A stretch of DNA of 38,857 nt from Asparagopsis taxiformis. Taxonomy: Eukaryota; Rhodophyta; Florideophyceae; Bonnemaisoniales; Bonnemaisoniaceae. Under the pieces are notes generated by a model. That model was not told where the DNA came from. It did no database searches and saw nothing but the letters and a program-made list of their open reading frames with translations. Both the position numbers and the translations under genes were made by a program. The stretch lies in the NCBI GenBank assembly GCA_030407315.1, contig JALQPE010000120.1, forward strand, positions 1 through 38,857, read 5' to 3'. Below, in pieces: positions 9,133-18,395 of this stretch (position 1 is the stretch's first letter; every line of letters begins with the position of its first letter).

Positions 9133-12100
9133 ATGACGAATAAGCGCAGGCGCAACAGCAATCCGATCGTTGACGACGCAACCGTGCCAATTCTGCGCGA
9201 ACCCGCTAGCCCTTGGGAGGATTCTAGTGACATGGGTACACGTCGAAACGTAGGTCGCGCCGCCCGCGAAACTACTCTCGCTGGCAAAGACTTCCTCCGC
9301 CTCTTGCTGGATTTGTTCGCCCACTCAAGTTTCGCAGACTTGACGGACAAGCCGGGAGGTTTCACATACGCGGACCTTGGCGCTTGGGTTGCGCAGGGCA
9401 CGGAAGAACAATTTCTGGCGCTGCAAGGTCGACTCAGCATGGCCTTCAGCGGTCGTTCGAAGAATGCTGGAGTCGAGGCGGATGTTGCCGAAATCGTCAT
9501 GGCAGAGATGAACGTTGAGCGAGCCAAGCAGATTGTTCGTCTGGCATTACCGATTGCCGAGTTTTCAAGACAGGATGAGCGTATCGGGCAATGGGTTGAG
9601 CACTGCATCCTTTCTGGGATCGTGCCGCAGACCTTCCTTATTGGATGTAACATGCTTCCTTCGCCACTACAGGCGCCGCAGCGCGGGGAACCAAGCGCCT
9701 TCGTTCTTGCTCCACCGGAAACGTTCGAGGTATTGATGTATTTCCAAGCGTTGTCTATCATCCGAAATCACAACAAGAACCTGCCGCGTCGCCGAATAGG
9801 CGACGCGGCCGAGGAGGGGAACGAAGCCGCACGCGTCCCAGCCCATCGGAAAAGCACTAATCGAGCTTGTTACGTGGTTCAAGTTTTATACCATGCTTGG
9901 ACCGATGTGGCCTTCGCCGCAAAGTTTTCCAGCTTCGAAGAGTTGATGGCGCCGTACATCATTTTCGACAGCAGTGAGCATTGGTTTGACGTGCTCGATG
10001 AAGGTCTATTCGCACCGATGGAGCAGAAGCTAGATCTCTACCACGACAAAGCTCCCCTATCTCATCCTGATGGATATGGTGGAAAAGTAGAGACAAGAAC
10101 CAGTGCGCAGCACAGTGCATTTAGGGACCTTGTGAGGAAGTTCTTCGACCGGTTGCAGTTTCTTATCGTCAACCCGGACCTGTACACCTGGCCGGAGTCC
10201 GACCGCTGGGGGGCGCTGGAAATATACTTGTCAAGCGGAAATCCGGACAAGCTGCCAGCGTACTTTGACACCCTCGACGAAGACGTTATGGCTGTCCTCC
10301 GCCCGGCACCACAAGCCGCGGACGCAGAAAAGGTCCCCAAGCCGGTTGATGACACTCCCACTCGTCGCAACACAGGAGGGAGAGGTTTGGTTCCGTCGAC
10401 AAGACACACAACCAGGCTTCAACTTGGACCTGGGAGGACCAGTCTTACTGCCCAAGGGCCGTCTCCCCCGTCACCGTCACCCCATGCGACAGAAGAGCAG
10501 GAAAGTGAAGGGCAGGCTCTCGCAAAGGACTTTCTTTCGAAAATGAGTCAGTATTGCCGGGTGTACGACGTCCCTTTCGAAGATTTGGTCAGTGCCGACG
10601 AGAGCCGAGAACACGTGCCCATCACGGGCAACGTTCAGCTCATTCTGACTGATCCGCCCTACAATGTTCGTCGTAAGAGGAACGATTCCAACTCTTCGTA
10701 CGACAGGCTAACTGCAGAAGATATGCAGGCTAGCATCGAAGTGTTTGACGAGCTGTTGCGCCCCGGTGGCCACGGCATCGTGTTCTGCTCCGTTTTGCAG
10801 TTCTACGAATGGTTCCATTACTTGGAAACGTACAAAGGACCGCAGTCAGAAGGCCCAACCGATGCTGCTGCCAGTGATGACGGGTCGGATGAAGAAGAGG
10901 TTACGTCCATGAATTCGGACTCCGAAGCATCGCAGCACAGTGGCGAAGAAAGTGCGGATGAGGAGGAGGAGGAGGACGAGGAGGAGGAGGACGTCGTTCG
11001 GAATTCAGTTTTCTTCGTTGACGAGGTACCTCTGTTGTTTGTCCGACTACCTGGGCACCTCTATCAAATGCCGGGGCGGAAGAGGTACCAACGCATGAAC
11101 ATGGCAGAGGTCGCTATCCACTTCTGGAAGCGAGGTGTTCCGTTCAAGACTGGAAGCGAGATGGTGGCCTATAGGAACCACGGATACATGGACGGCACGT
11201 ACCCGGCGTGGTGCAACGTCACCATCAATATGCCCGCCATCGATTCGAATGAGATGGTGTGGCGAACAAGGAGCACAACCGGTGCTACGGTCAGAGTTCG
11301 TGCAGAGCAGAAGAGCGTCGCTCTCATGATGGAGTTGATCAGCCAGCATTCACAGCCTGGTGATATTGTTGTCGATCCATTCTCTGGCACTTTCGCAACG
11401 GGAAAAGCAGCTATGAGCTTGCCTGAGCACCGTGTTTTCGTCGGCAGTGACATGGACAAATTGTGTGTGGCACGATCGCTTCCAAAGCTGTGTGCAGTCA
11501 TGTCACGTGTAATTCTTTCAAACAACACTGACATGAGGGTCACGACAGAAGCGAAACAGAGTGCTGAGAAGTTCTTGGCGTCCCCCTCTGTCACGATGCG
11601 TACGCAGAGGGAACGCAGGATCATCGAACCCCCACCTGGCCTTCCCCTGTACCAGAGGTTCCCGAAATATATTCGGCAGTACCTCTGGCAGCTGTGCCCA
11701 GAGTCGATTGCGTCGCACGAGCACATGGAAAAACCGGTACATTATTGGCCACCTTCCCTGCGCCGCTGGTTGCAAACTGAAAACCCTCGCGTGATGCGGG
11801 CACACGATTGTGTTGCGAAAAAATTGAGCGTTCGACCATCGCTGATTAAGCATCCAAATGCAGGAAGAGGGCTCTTCGCTGAACAGACATTTAATGTTGG
11901 CGACGAAGTATGTGCATACTACGGAACTGTTGTGTACTCTGATATGAGCAAGGAGTCGATGAGGTTCGCGTACGGAGAGGGTCACATGGCGATAACGAAG
12001 GAAACATTCTTGATGTATGCCATCAAGCTGTATGCAACAGCGGAGGACGACGAAAACATCGAGCATCCAATTTGGATTGTTCCGGCTCCGTTCTGTTCGG

Positions 12101-12336
12101 CGCAGTTCATCAACGACCCGCGGTATTTGCGAGGTGAGGACACTCCGGCGGAAGACACCAGGCGGATGGCCAACGTCGAGTTTGTCGAGAACTACAGCAG
12201 CGGTTCGACGGGGAAGAAGCTCAAGGCGAAGGACCTAGAAAATCCGAAGATCATTGTAGTACGTGCAATCCGCGATATCCGTCCGGGGCAGGAGCTCTAC
12301 GTTCATTATGGGACAGCGTTTAGAGCATGGAATTAG
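9133..12336 (+). CDS. DNA methyltransferase (N6-A/N4-C type) fused to a SET domain
   Basis: The predicted protein has 1067 residues in one open frame from the ATG at 9133. Residues 1-400 are helical and unrecognised, and 400-460 are Pro/Ser-rich. Methyltransferase motif IV DPPY is at 507-510, followed by Asn. The SAM-binding motif DPFSGTFATG begins at D748. The order IV then I matches the beta-type arrangement of amino-methyltransferases that act on adenine N6 or cytosine N4. An acidic insert (about 575-618) separates the two. Residues about 907-1064 look like a SET domain: GRGLF near its start, FINDP with N994 in place of the usual RFINH, a later ANVEF, and GQELYVHYG with Y1059. SET domains methylate lysine. 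One protein could therefore mark both DNA and histone or transposase lysines; that dual role is inference. It has no transposase domain. R repeats lie on both sides in inverted orientation. Confidence 0.85.
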   Translation: MTNKRRRNSNPIVDDATVPILREPASPWEDSSDMGTRRNVGRAARETTLAGKDFLRLLLDLFAHSSFADLTDKPGGFTYADLGAWVAQGTEEQFLALQGRLSMAFSGRSKNAGVEADVAEIVMAEMNVERAKQIVRLALPIAEFSRQDERIGQWVEHCILSGIVPQTFLIGCNMLPSPLQAPQRGEPSAFVLAPPETFEVLMYFQALSIIRNHNKNLPRRRIGDAAEEGNEAARVPAHRKSTNRACYVVQVLYHAWTDVAFAAKFSSFEELMAPYIIFDSSEHWFDVLDEGLFAPMEQKLDLYHDKAPLSHPDGYGGKVETRTSAQHSAFRDLVRKFFDRLQFLIVNPDLYTWPESDRWGALEIYLSSGNPDKLPAYFDTLDEDVMAVLRPAPQAADAEKVPKPVDDTPTRRNTGGRGLVPSTRHTTRLQLGPGRTSLTAQGPSPPSPSPHATEEQESEGQALAKDFLSKMSQYCRVYDVPFEDLVSADESREHVPITGNVQLILTDPPYNVRRKRNDSNSSYDRLTAEDMQASIEVFDELLRPGGHGIVFCSVLQFYEWFHYLETYKGPQSEGPTDAAASDDGSDEEEVTSMNSDSEASQHSGEESADEEEEEDEEEEDVVRNSVFFVDEVPLLFVRLPGHLYQMPGRKRYQRMNMAEVAIHFWKRGVPFKTGSEMVAYRNHGYMDGTYPAWCNVTINMPAIDSNEMVWRTRSTTGATVRVRAEQKSVALMMELISQHSQPGDIVVDPFSGTFATGKAAMSLPEHRVFVGSDMDKLCVARSLPKLCAVMSRVILSNNTDMRVTTEAKQSAEKFLASPSVTMRTQRERRIIEPPPGLPLYQRFPKYIRQYLWQLCPESIASHEHMEKPVHYWPPSLRRWLQTENPRVMRAHDCVAKKLSVRPSLIKHPNAGRGLFAEQTFNVGDEVCAYYGTVVYSDMSKESMRFAYGEGHMAITKETFLMYAIKLYATAEDDENIEHPIWIVPAPFCSAQFINDPRYLRGEDTPAEDTRRMANVEFVENYSSGSTGKKLKAKDLENPKIIVVRAIRDIRPGQELYVHYGTAFRAWN

Positions 12337-12367
12337 GGTCACGAAAGATGTTTTCATTTCGACTACA

Positions 12368-12373
12368 AATAAA
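12368..12373 (+). promoter_or_regulatory. Possible polyadenylation signal AATAAA
   Basis: AATAAA occurs 32 bp after the TAG of the methyltransferase-SET gene, in an AT-richer stretch. This is the expected place for a eukaryotic cleavage signal. A single hexamer is weak evidence alone. Confidence 0.35.
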
Positions 12374-12560
12374 GCTACGTTCCAGAGTTGAAGTATATCA
12401 TATAATGCAGCATGTCCAGCCACCATTACTCCAGGGTGAAACCTATTGAGCAGTACTCGCCTGTCAAAAACCAATCGTTCACACTCTAGGTGCACTTCGT
12501 CCGAGCAGTGAACCTGACTGCTTGGATGCTGTTATGCGTGCAGATGCAAAATACACGACC

Positions 12561-12836
12561 AAGTTGAAATGGACGCCCGGTGGATGTCCAGCTCAGTTGC
12601 ATTGCTGTCCGGCCCAGAAATTCTACAATTCAGGGCAGAAAAAAATATTGCAAAAAACATCGATTTCAGCGGTCGATTGTGCCGTACGGCACACCCCCAT
12701 CTCAAAAACATGTTCACATGTGCATGTTTTTGAGAATAGCCCAAATTTTAATTCAAATCAGGACGTCTTCCGGACATAGGGGTGCTCGCGGCCTAGCTCT
12801 ACAGCTGTAATTGTACCTCATTAAATACTGTTGATG
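12561..12836 (-). repeat. R repeat, copy 7, inverted, with extended flank
   Basis: Core R is 12561-12762 in minus orientation, with its hairpin at 12701-12734. The outer flank 12763-12836 matches the reverse complement of 6443-6515. The copy lies about 160-430 bp upstream of the coiled-coil gene start, with the same orientation relative to that gene as copy 3 has to the ParB-dioxygenase gene. Confidence 0.85.
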
Positions 12837-12995
12837 ACTGCCTACCGTATACAATCTGGGCTGTTGGCGTATTATCCGGTACTTGACCTGACCTGAACGT
12901 TCATCGCAGACCGTTGTGGTTACCGACACTATACAGCAATCTTTTTTGTATCTCGTGCAACTCAATCGTTCCATCGCTTCCGGGAAAGCTTCATT

Positions 12996-15279
12996 ATGCC
13001 GCCGCGTATTGCGAAGAAAGCTCCAAAGCCTCCGGGCCTCCAGAAAACCCGGTCAGCAGCTGCTGTATCGAGTGCCCGACAATCCCGTGCGAAGAAGCGG
13101 TCTGGGCCTACCGGCAGCATTGAACCGCGGTCCGGTAGTCGCAAGACGGACCGGCGCAGAACTGGGGATCCGCAGCGAGAAAGTGAGGAAGGAGGAACGG
13201 CGCGGAGAGAGATGGGGCTTGACCGAGGCAAGCGTGCTCGCAGGGACAGTGAACATCATGATGATGACATGATAGTGGCTCAAAACATGTTGGAATTGCG
13301 GCAGAGTGCTATGGCAAAGGTAGTTCCTCCCGGGTTGGCAGATGCGGAGGTGCTGCAGACGGAGTCCCAGCCGGGGGTTCCGAGACACTGGAGGCTGTGA
13401 CCCCCACTGCGCCAACTATGCCGAGTACATCAGCCCCAGCAGGTAATGCAGTCAGGGACCCGAGGATAGCGGCAAGGGATGTTGTTTCTGAGCAACGTTC
13501 ACAGGATGCCAACTATCATCGGCGGTCAGGTGGTACTGAGGGGAGAGAGCAGCCGGAGTGCGGGCCTCGTCACAACAGACTGTCATTGGTGCCAAATATG
13601 CGCGTAACGCCCCCGCGACGTCAGGCTATTGGCGATGGAGGACATCATATTCCCGATAGCGTGGGAGATGGGGGGACGGTGAGGGCAGAGAGGTTGCATC
13701 CGCCGGAATCCATCGATTTAATGGCGAGTCGCATCAATGCGCAGAAGAAGAAGATCGCGGAGCTGGAAAAAAAGTGTTTAGCCAGGACATAGCAAACAAG
13801 GCGCTCACCACGGAGATAGTTGCGTTGGAGGCTAAGGTGAAGACTCTGCAGGCGGAAAATGCCAGCCTTACTGCAATTGCGAGAACAGGTAGAATCAGTG
13901 ATCACGGTGGCGGTAAGTCGAAAATACAGAAAGCCATTCCTGTGAAATACCTTGGAGTTCTTAGGGCGGTTGAGGAAAACCTGACAAAGTGGTGCAAGAA
14001 CGAGACTATGGAGCTGGACCCTATAGCGGAACAAACGCAGAGACGTTGGACTGGACGTACCATCGAGGTAGAGCCGGTAGAAGGGGCACTTTGGAGCGAA
14101 AACGGTGTAGGATATATTGCTACCCCTCCGGGCTATATCATCAAGAATCTGCAGTGGTATACACCTTCGTACAGGGACGAGAGTGATCTGCTGAATGACT
14201 TGGTGCGACACGTACTGCGTCAAAGTCCGTGGTGTGATGTGTTTTCCGATGAGGAGCAGCGTGTGTGCTGTCAAGAGGCTGTGGCGGGGAGCAAGGAATT
14301 GAAAGTGAAGGTGACGCAGAAACTGTCCGACGTGATGAGTGCACGGAAGCGTAATGCGAGGGACAGATTGTTCGGTTCGCTGGGGTACACGAAATTAATG
14401 TCTAGATGCACGATGCTGACGACGCGAGCTGAGATGGACGAGCGAGAGGAACAAAAGCGCGAAGCGTCTGAGAAGCTTTTGAAACGGGAAAGTAACGGTG
14501 ATTTGGATATGGGGAGGTGGCGAACGGCACCGTTCTCAGAGCTGCGATACAGCAAAGGCTTGGTTCCTGACAGCTTCGAAATGGAAGTGAATGGTGATGC
14601 ATGGTTTAACAACCGAGTAGCTGTGAATGTGCTGGACATCTTCAGGGGTTATTCGATACGACCAGAACAAGTAATGGACATAGAGACGAGCATACTAACG
14701 CTGGCGCGCCTGGATGCTTGGCTAGTGACTACTGTGGAGTGTTTGGATGAACCGAAGGGGAAAGGAGGTGCACGGCAGAAGGAGTTTACAAGGCGGTACA
14801 GTCAATATGTGGGGGTAGCTTTTCAGCAATTAGTTGGTATGGTGGTGTACTGCATGTCTTGTCTCCAAGGCTCGCAAGCAAGGGAAGAAACGGACGTTGT
14901 CGAGAGCGAACAGCGGACTAGTGCACAGTCACGGCATGTGTTTGCAAGCCGTACTGTGACGAGAGAGGCTGTTGAAGTGTGGCAAAGCGGAGAGGGGTCT
15001 GGAATTGTTCATGTCGTTGATGATGTAAACCGCTGCTCATCACTTGTTCTAGTGTCCGAGGATTGGATTCAATCGCATATTACGTCAAACCTCGGTGCTG
15101 TAATGGATTGTGTGATTGCGCAAGGACTAATTGGCGCAGAACTTTTCGTCGTTGACCCATATGCTGGACACCTGAGTGCAAACCTGAATGTCGAAATCAA
15201 TGCCCCACAGTATGGGGGCATGGAGCGGCGCCATGCAGCCACTGCTGATAACGGTTTTGGCGTAATGGAGGATGGTTGA
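12996..15279 (+). CDS. Coiled-coil protein of unknown function, read in three frames
   Basis: I do not recognise a family. Reading starts at the ATG at 12996 with a Pro/Lys/Arg-rich N-terminus (to about 13370). It then moves to a second frame through ETLEAVTPTAP (stop at 13790-13792), and to a third frame from 13774 to the TGA at 15279. Both changes are in the -1 direction. At the second, the heptad pattern IAELEKK|VFSQDIANKAL continues without a break across A_AAA_AAG (13768-13774). This could be programmed -1 frameshifting or loss of one A from a run of eight. Residues after the coiled coil (about 480 codons) are mixed alpha/beta, with several Trp and Cys but no catalytic motif I can name. 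The gene converges on the Plavaka transposase gene with a 77-bp gap and may be its accessory partner. Confidence 0.6.
13768..13774 (+). promoter_or_regulatory. Candidate -1 frameshift heptamer A_AAA_AAG
   Basis: In the upstream frame the bases fall as A AAA AAG, the X_XXY_YYZ register needed for tandem slippage. After a -1 slip the next codon is GTG at 13774, which opens the 501-codon downstream frame and keeps the heptads in phase. I cannot identify a downstream pseudoknot by eye. An A-run deletion would look the same. Confidence 0.4.
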
Positions 15280-15356
15280 AATTAGTGCAGTAAATGTGAC
15301 GTTGACTAGAAGGTTTATCATGTAGTACATTATCAATAGAGTGCTGCGATTTAGAT

Positions 15357-18300
15357 TTATTCTTCTTCATTATCATCTGTGAATTGGTAATCAGTGTTGG
15401 TGTAGAAGCGGTTGAGATAGAAACGGTGGTCCGACCAGTGCATTTGTTTCGTAAATGGCTTGACTGGAAAGTTACTTCGTACGATGTGCACGGTGCCAGA
15501 TATAGTAGATGCAGGAATGAGGTCAAACCAAGGACCACCTGCACTGTGGGATGCAGTGTCATTGCTGTCAACGGATCCGTTGTCCGGGTCCCATGTGGAC
15601 CACTTTAAACAAATGCACCCAAGTGATTTTTCCACAGCGGTTTTTGGGGCAAAGCAGGTCATATACTGAACGAAAGCGAGTTCTACAGGTTGAAACAGGT
15701 TTGGAGACTGCAGGCGTACCAGTGCCAGGACGCGCCCTACCCATATGGTTCTGTAGTCATCGGCAGTTCCGGAGATGACGACAAAGGAGTACTGCGATCT
15801 CTTTGCGGGGCCGAACGATGAAGTTGCAAAGACGCGCTGCTGCTTGTGCCTCGACACGTTTGTGGGGCGAAGCATGCCACTGTGCGGGTCAAAGTCGTCG
15901 GCATCTGGGACGTACCCTCCCATGACGTAGGCGGACTTTACCACGGTGACGGAAATGTCCATGTCATGTATTGGAGGGCCTTCTGCCGTGGCGCGCAGTC
16001 TAGCGAGGGTGAGGAACGCTTGTGCAGCTGTGTCACCGAGTTGCTGGAATAGCGTTATGGTGCCAGACGGGAACGAGGAGTTGTGCAGAGGCAAAAGAGT
16101 GGCAGGATCGGGCTGTCCGTCGATATCTGCAACGAGGAGGGTTGCATCGGGCAGCAGGGAGGCAAAGTCGTGCAGTGCAACGGTGAATCCGTCGCGAACG
16201 AGTACTGCACCGTCTGTGGGCGATATCATGCGTGCGTTTCCCAATGTGTTCGATGGGGTATGACCAGTTGGAGTGGCCAAGGAGAATTCCATGTGGCGAA
16301 TAGTCTCTTCCATGGCTGTGGAGCGCCTTCGAGAGGTTTTCCTATAACTCTGTTTGAACAGAAGATGCGAGTGTTCGTAGGGGCCTGCATCAATGTGTTC
16401 CAGGGCGCCATATCTCTGCAAGTCACCGGGAAGATGGTCTAGAAGATGGAACTTGAAAGTTTTGAGACCTGTGGTGTGGAATGGGCCGAGGGTGGAGAGC
16501 ATTGATTGTTTGAAATAGGAAATGGAGTTCTGGAGGCTTTCTAGTTCGGCGGCAGTCCAGTGCTTGATGCGACCGCGTTTCATGACCCATGCGACGAGGT
16601 CAGAGTATTGCGTGCAGATGGAAGTGAGGGGGGCTGTATCTACTTCGTCACAGCATGTGTCAATGAATGCTGCGATGAAAGGGAACACCATGTCGACATG
16701 GTGATAGTCTTTGGCTGCGAGCATGCCGCGTATGCCGTCCTCCGTGAAGAGGCCGTTCAAATTGGTGCCCTTCTCACCCTTGGAGAAGTCGACATGAAGA
16801 CCGGTGATGTAGTAGTCGCGTTCGATAGCGGACAGAATGCTGTTTGAGCCGGCGAGGATGGATTTTTTCACCTTCTTGAAGGTGCGAGGTGTCCCGGAAT
16901 GGGAGGCAGTGGTGGTGAGGTCTGGGGAGCTGAGGCGGTGGACAATGCACTGTTTGATGAGCTTTGAGATGCCGAGGTGGAGATTGTGCAGAGGCTCGAA
17001 GGAGAAAATGTTGTAGGGGTCTAGGGGACTGTTGGTGGGTAAAAGAGCGGTCGATTCGAGGACAGAGTGTTGTTCGAGGAGGGAGAGAGCTTCGAGCGGA
17101 GCAGTTGTATGCTCCTGAGCGCTCTCTTGGCGTGCAGAGCGTGTATCATCGAGGGAGCGGGGCTGGTGTGGCGCGCTGGATTCAAGTTGAGTGGCGGGGA
17201 TGTAGCAGCGGTGGCAGGGATGTGTGGTGGTAGTGCTGTTGCGAGTGCATGACAGCTCTTTGGCCTCTGGAAAGTCGCAGCAATAATTGGCTAGGATGGG
17301 AAAGCATTGGCGGGCAGTTGCAGTGGAGTCTGTGCAGGGGAACCCGGAAGAGAACGCGGTGGATAGGGACGAAAACACTTTTTCGAGTGCTTTATGAAGA
17401 ATATCAATTTTGCGAGCGCGACTAGCAGAACTAGAGGTTGTCGGCATTTCATCACCGAACAAGGCGTTGGACGAAGGGTTAACAATGTACGGAAGATACC
17501 CGACGATGGTGAGGCCGGTACGGATGCAGTGGCGACGGAGGGGGGCGGAGAAGTTGAGCAGTGTGACGTGTATGGGGTATGCGACGATTGCGGAGCTCTT
17601 GAGGCTTGTGCTGCTCTTGTCGGAGTACACTTGGAGGAGGCCGGCAAAGGAGGAAGCGGTGGGATCATTTTCCTCTGCCCATACGACCTGTGGATCTTCC
17701 GAGAGCTGCACGCGCTGTCTAGTAACCTGGTGCAGCGTTTTCGCGAATTCTGTGTGTAGGGGATGAGAAAATATTGCGGTGCCGTCTGGGGCGGTCTGTG
17801 GGGAGGGGTGGAAGAGAGTATTTTGGTCGTTAGCCAGTGCTAACTGCCTGCGGAGCATGTCGACTGGGTCGCGGAGGTACAGCTGTGCCGAGTACTTACC
17901 AGTTTTGTCTGGAATGATGTGGCTCTTGTAACCTTCGGTGCGGAAATGTGTTTCGACCATGGAAGCGGTAACGTGGCGACATTCTTCTACGGTGCGAACG
18001 GCGCTGTTGAACTTTTCTAGGGAGAATGCGGGGTCTTGTAGGATGGTGATGACTTCGCTCACGCGGCCAGCGCCGGCCTTGTACTCGAGGGTTGTGAGAC
18101 TGGCGGCGAGGGATTGCACGAGGAGGTCTGCGCGGGAGGGGGTTGAGGTTGGTGGCAGTGAAGCGTCACAGGGTGAGTCGCTGGAGGAAGCACGACCAGA
18201 TTCTGGGTCTGGGGAGCTGGGTTGCGGGGAATCATGGTCGCCGTTTCGAGCAGGCTCATGGGTGACGGCAGGGACACGAGCGTTGTTGAAATGTTGGGGA

Positions 18301-18395
18301 GAGGGGTTGAAACGGTAGCGACACGTTCGCTCATGCAGCGCGAGCGCATAAGCATCTACGCAGTAGTAGAAGCACCCTTCATACTTGCATTCCAT
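15357..18395 (-). CDS. Plavaka-type transposase (KDZ-related superfamily)
   Basis: The predicted protein has 1012 residues with no frame breaks, starting at the ATG at 18395. The N-terminus is a C2HC zinc finger (C3, C8, H21, C25), followed by a Ser/Pro-rich linker to about residue 90. The transposase core shows VYSDKSS with the first acidic residue D259, then an AYPIHVTLLNFS stretch and TIVGYLP. Next come a cysteine knuckle (C372, C373, C383, C394, C397) and FEPLHNLHLG at 466-475. HLLDHLPGDLQRYG is followed by GPYEHSH with E674. This order matches Plavaka transposases known from fungi and other eukaryotes. Such enzymes cut and paste DNA in the nucleus. The conserved middle acidic position appears here as Glu (E467) rather than the Asp I would expect. 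The gene is convergent with the coiled-coil gene. Confidence 0.85.
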   Translation of the reverse strand: MECKYEGCFYYCVDAYALALHERTCRYRFNPSPQHFNNARVPAVTHEPARNGDHDSPQPSSPDPESGRASSSDSPCDASLPPTSTPSRADLLVQSLAASLTTLEYKAGAGRVSEVITILQDPAFSLEKFNSAVRTVEECRHVTASMVETHFRTEGYKSHIIPDKTGKYSAQLYLRDPVDMLRRQLALANDQNTLFHPSPQTAPDGTAIFSHPLHTEFAKTLHQVTRQRVQLSEDPQVVWAEENDPTASSFAGLLQVYSDKSSTSLKSSAIVAYPIHVTLLNFSAPLRRHCIRTGLTIVGYLPYIVNPSSNALFGDEMPTTSSSASRARKIDILHKALEKVFSSLSTAFSSGFPCTDSTATARQCFPILANYCCDFPEAKELSCTRNSTTTTHPCHRCYIPATQLESSAPHQPRSLDDTRSARQESAQEHTTAPLEALSLLEQHSVLESTALLPTNSPLDPYNIFSFEPLHNLHLGISKLIKQCIVHRLSSPDLTTTASHSGTPRTFKKVKKSILAGSNSILSAIERDYYITGLHVDFSKGEKGTNLNGLFTEDGIRGMLAAKDYHHVDMVFPFIAAFIDTCCDEVDTAPLTSICTQYSDLVAWVMKRGRIKHWTAAELESLQNSISYFKQSMLSTLGPFHTTGLKTFKFHLLDHLPGDLQRYGALEHIDAGPYEHSHLLFKQSYRKTSRRRSTAMEETIRHMEFSLATPTGHTPSNTLGNARMISPTDGAVLVRDGFTVALHDFASLLPDATLLVADIDGQPDPATLLPLHNSSFPSGTITLFQQLGDTAAQAFLTLARLRATAEGPPIHDMDISVTVVKSAYVMGGYVPDADDFDPHSGMLRPTNVSRHKQQRVFATSSFGPAKRSQYSFVVISGTADDYRTIWVGRVLALVRLQSPNLFQPVELAFVQYMTCFAPKTAVEKSLGCICLKWSTWDPDNGSVDSNDTASHSAGGPWFDLIPASTISGTVHIVRSNFPVKPFTKQMHWSDHRFYLNRFYTNTDYQFTDDNEEE

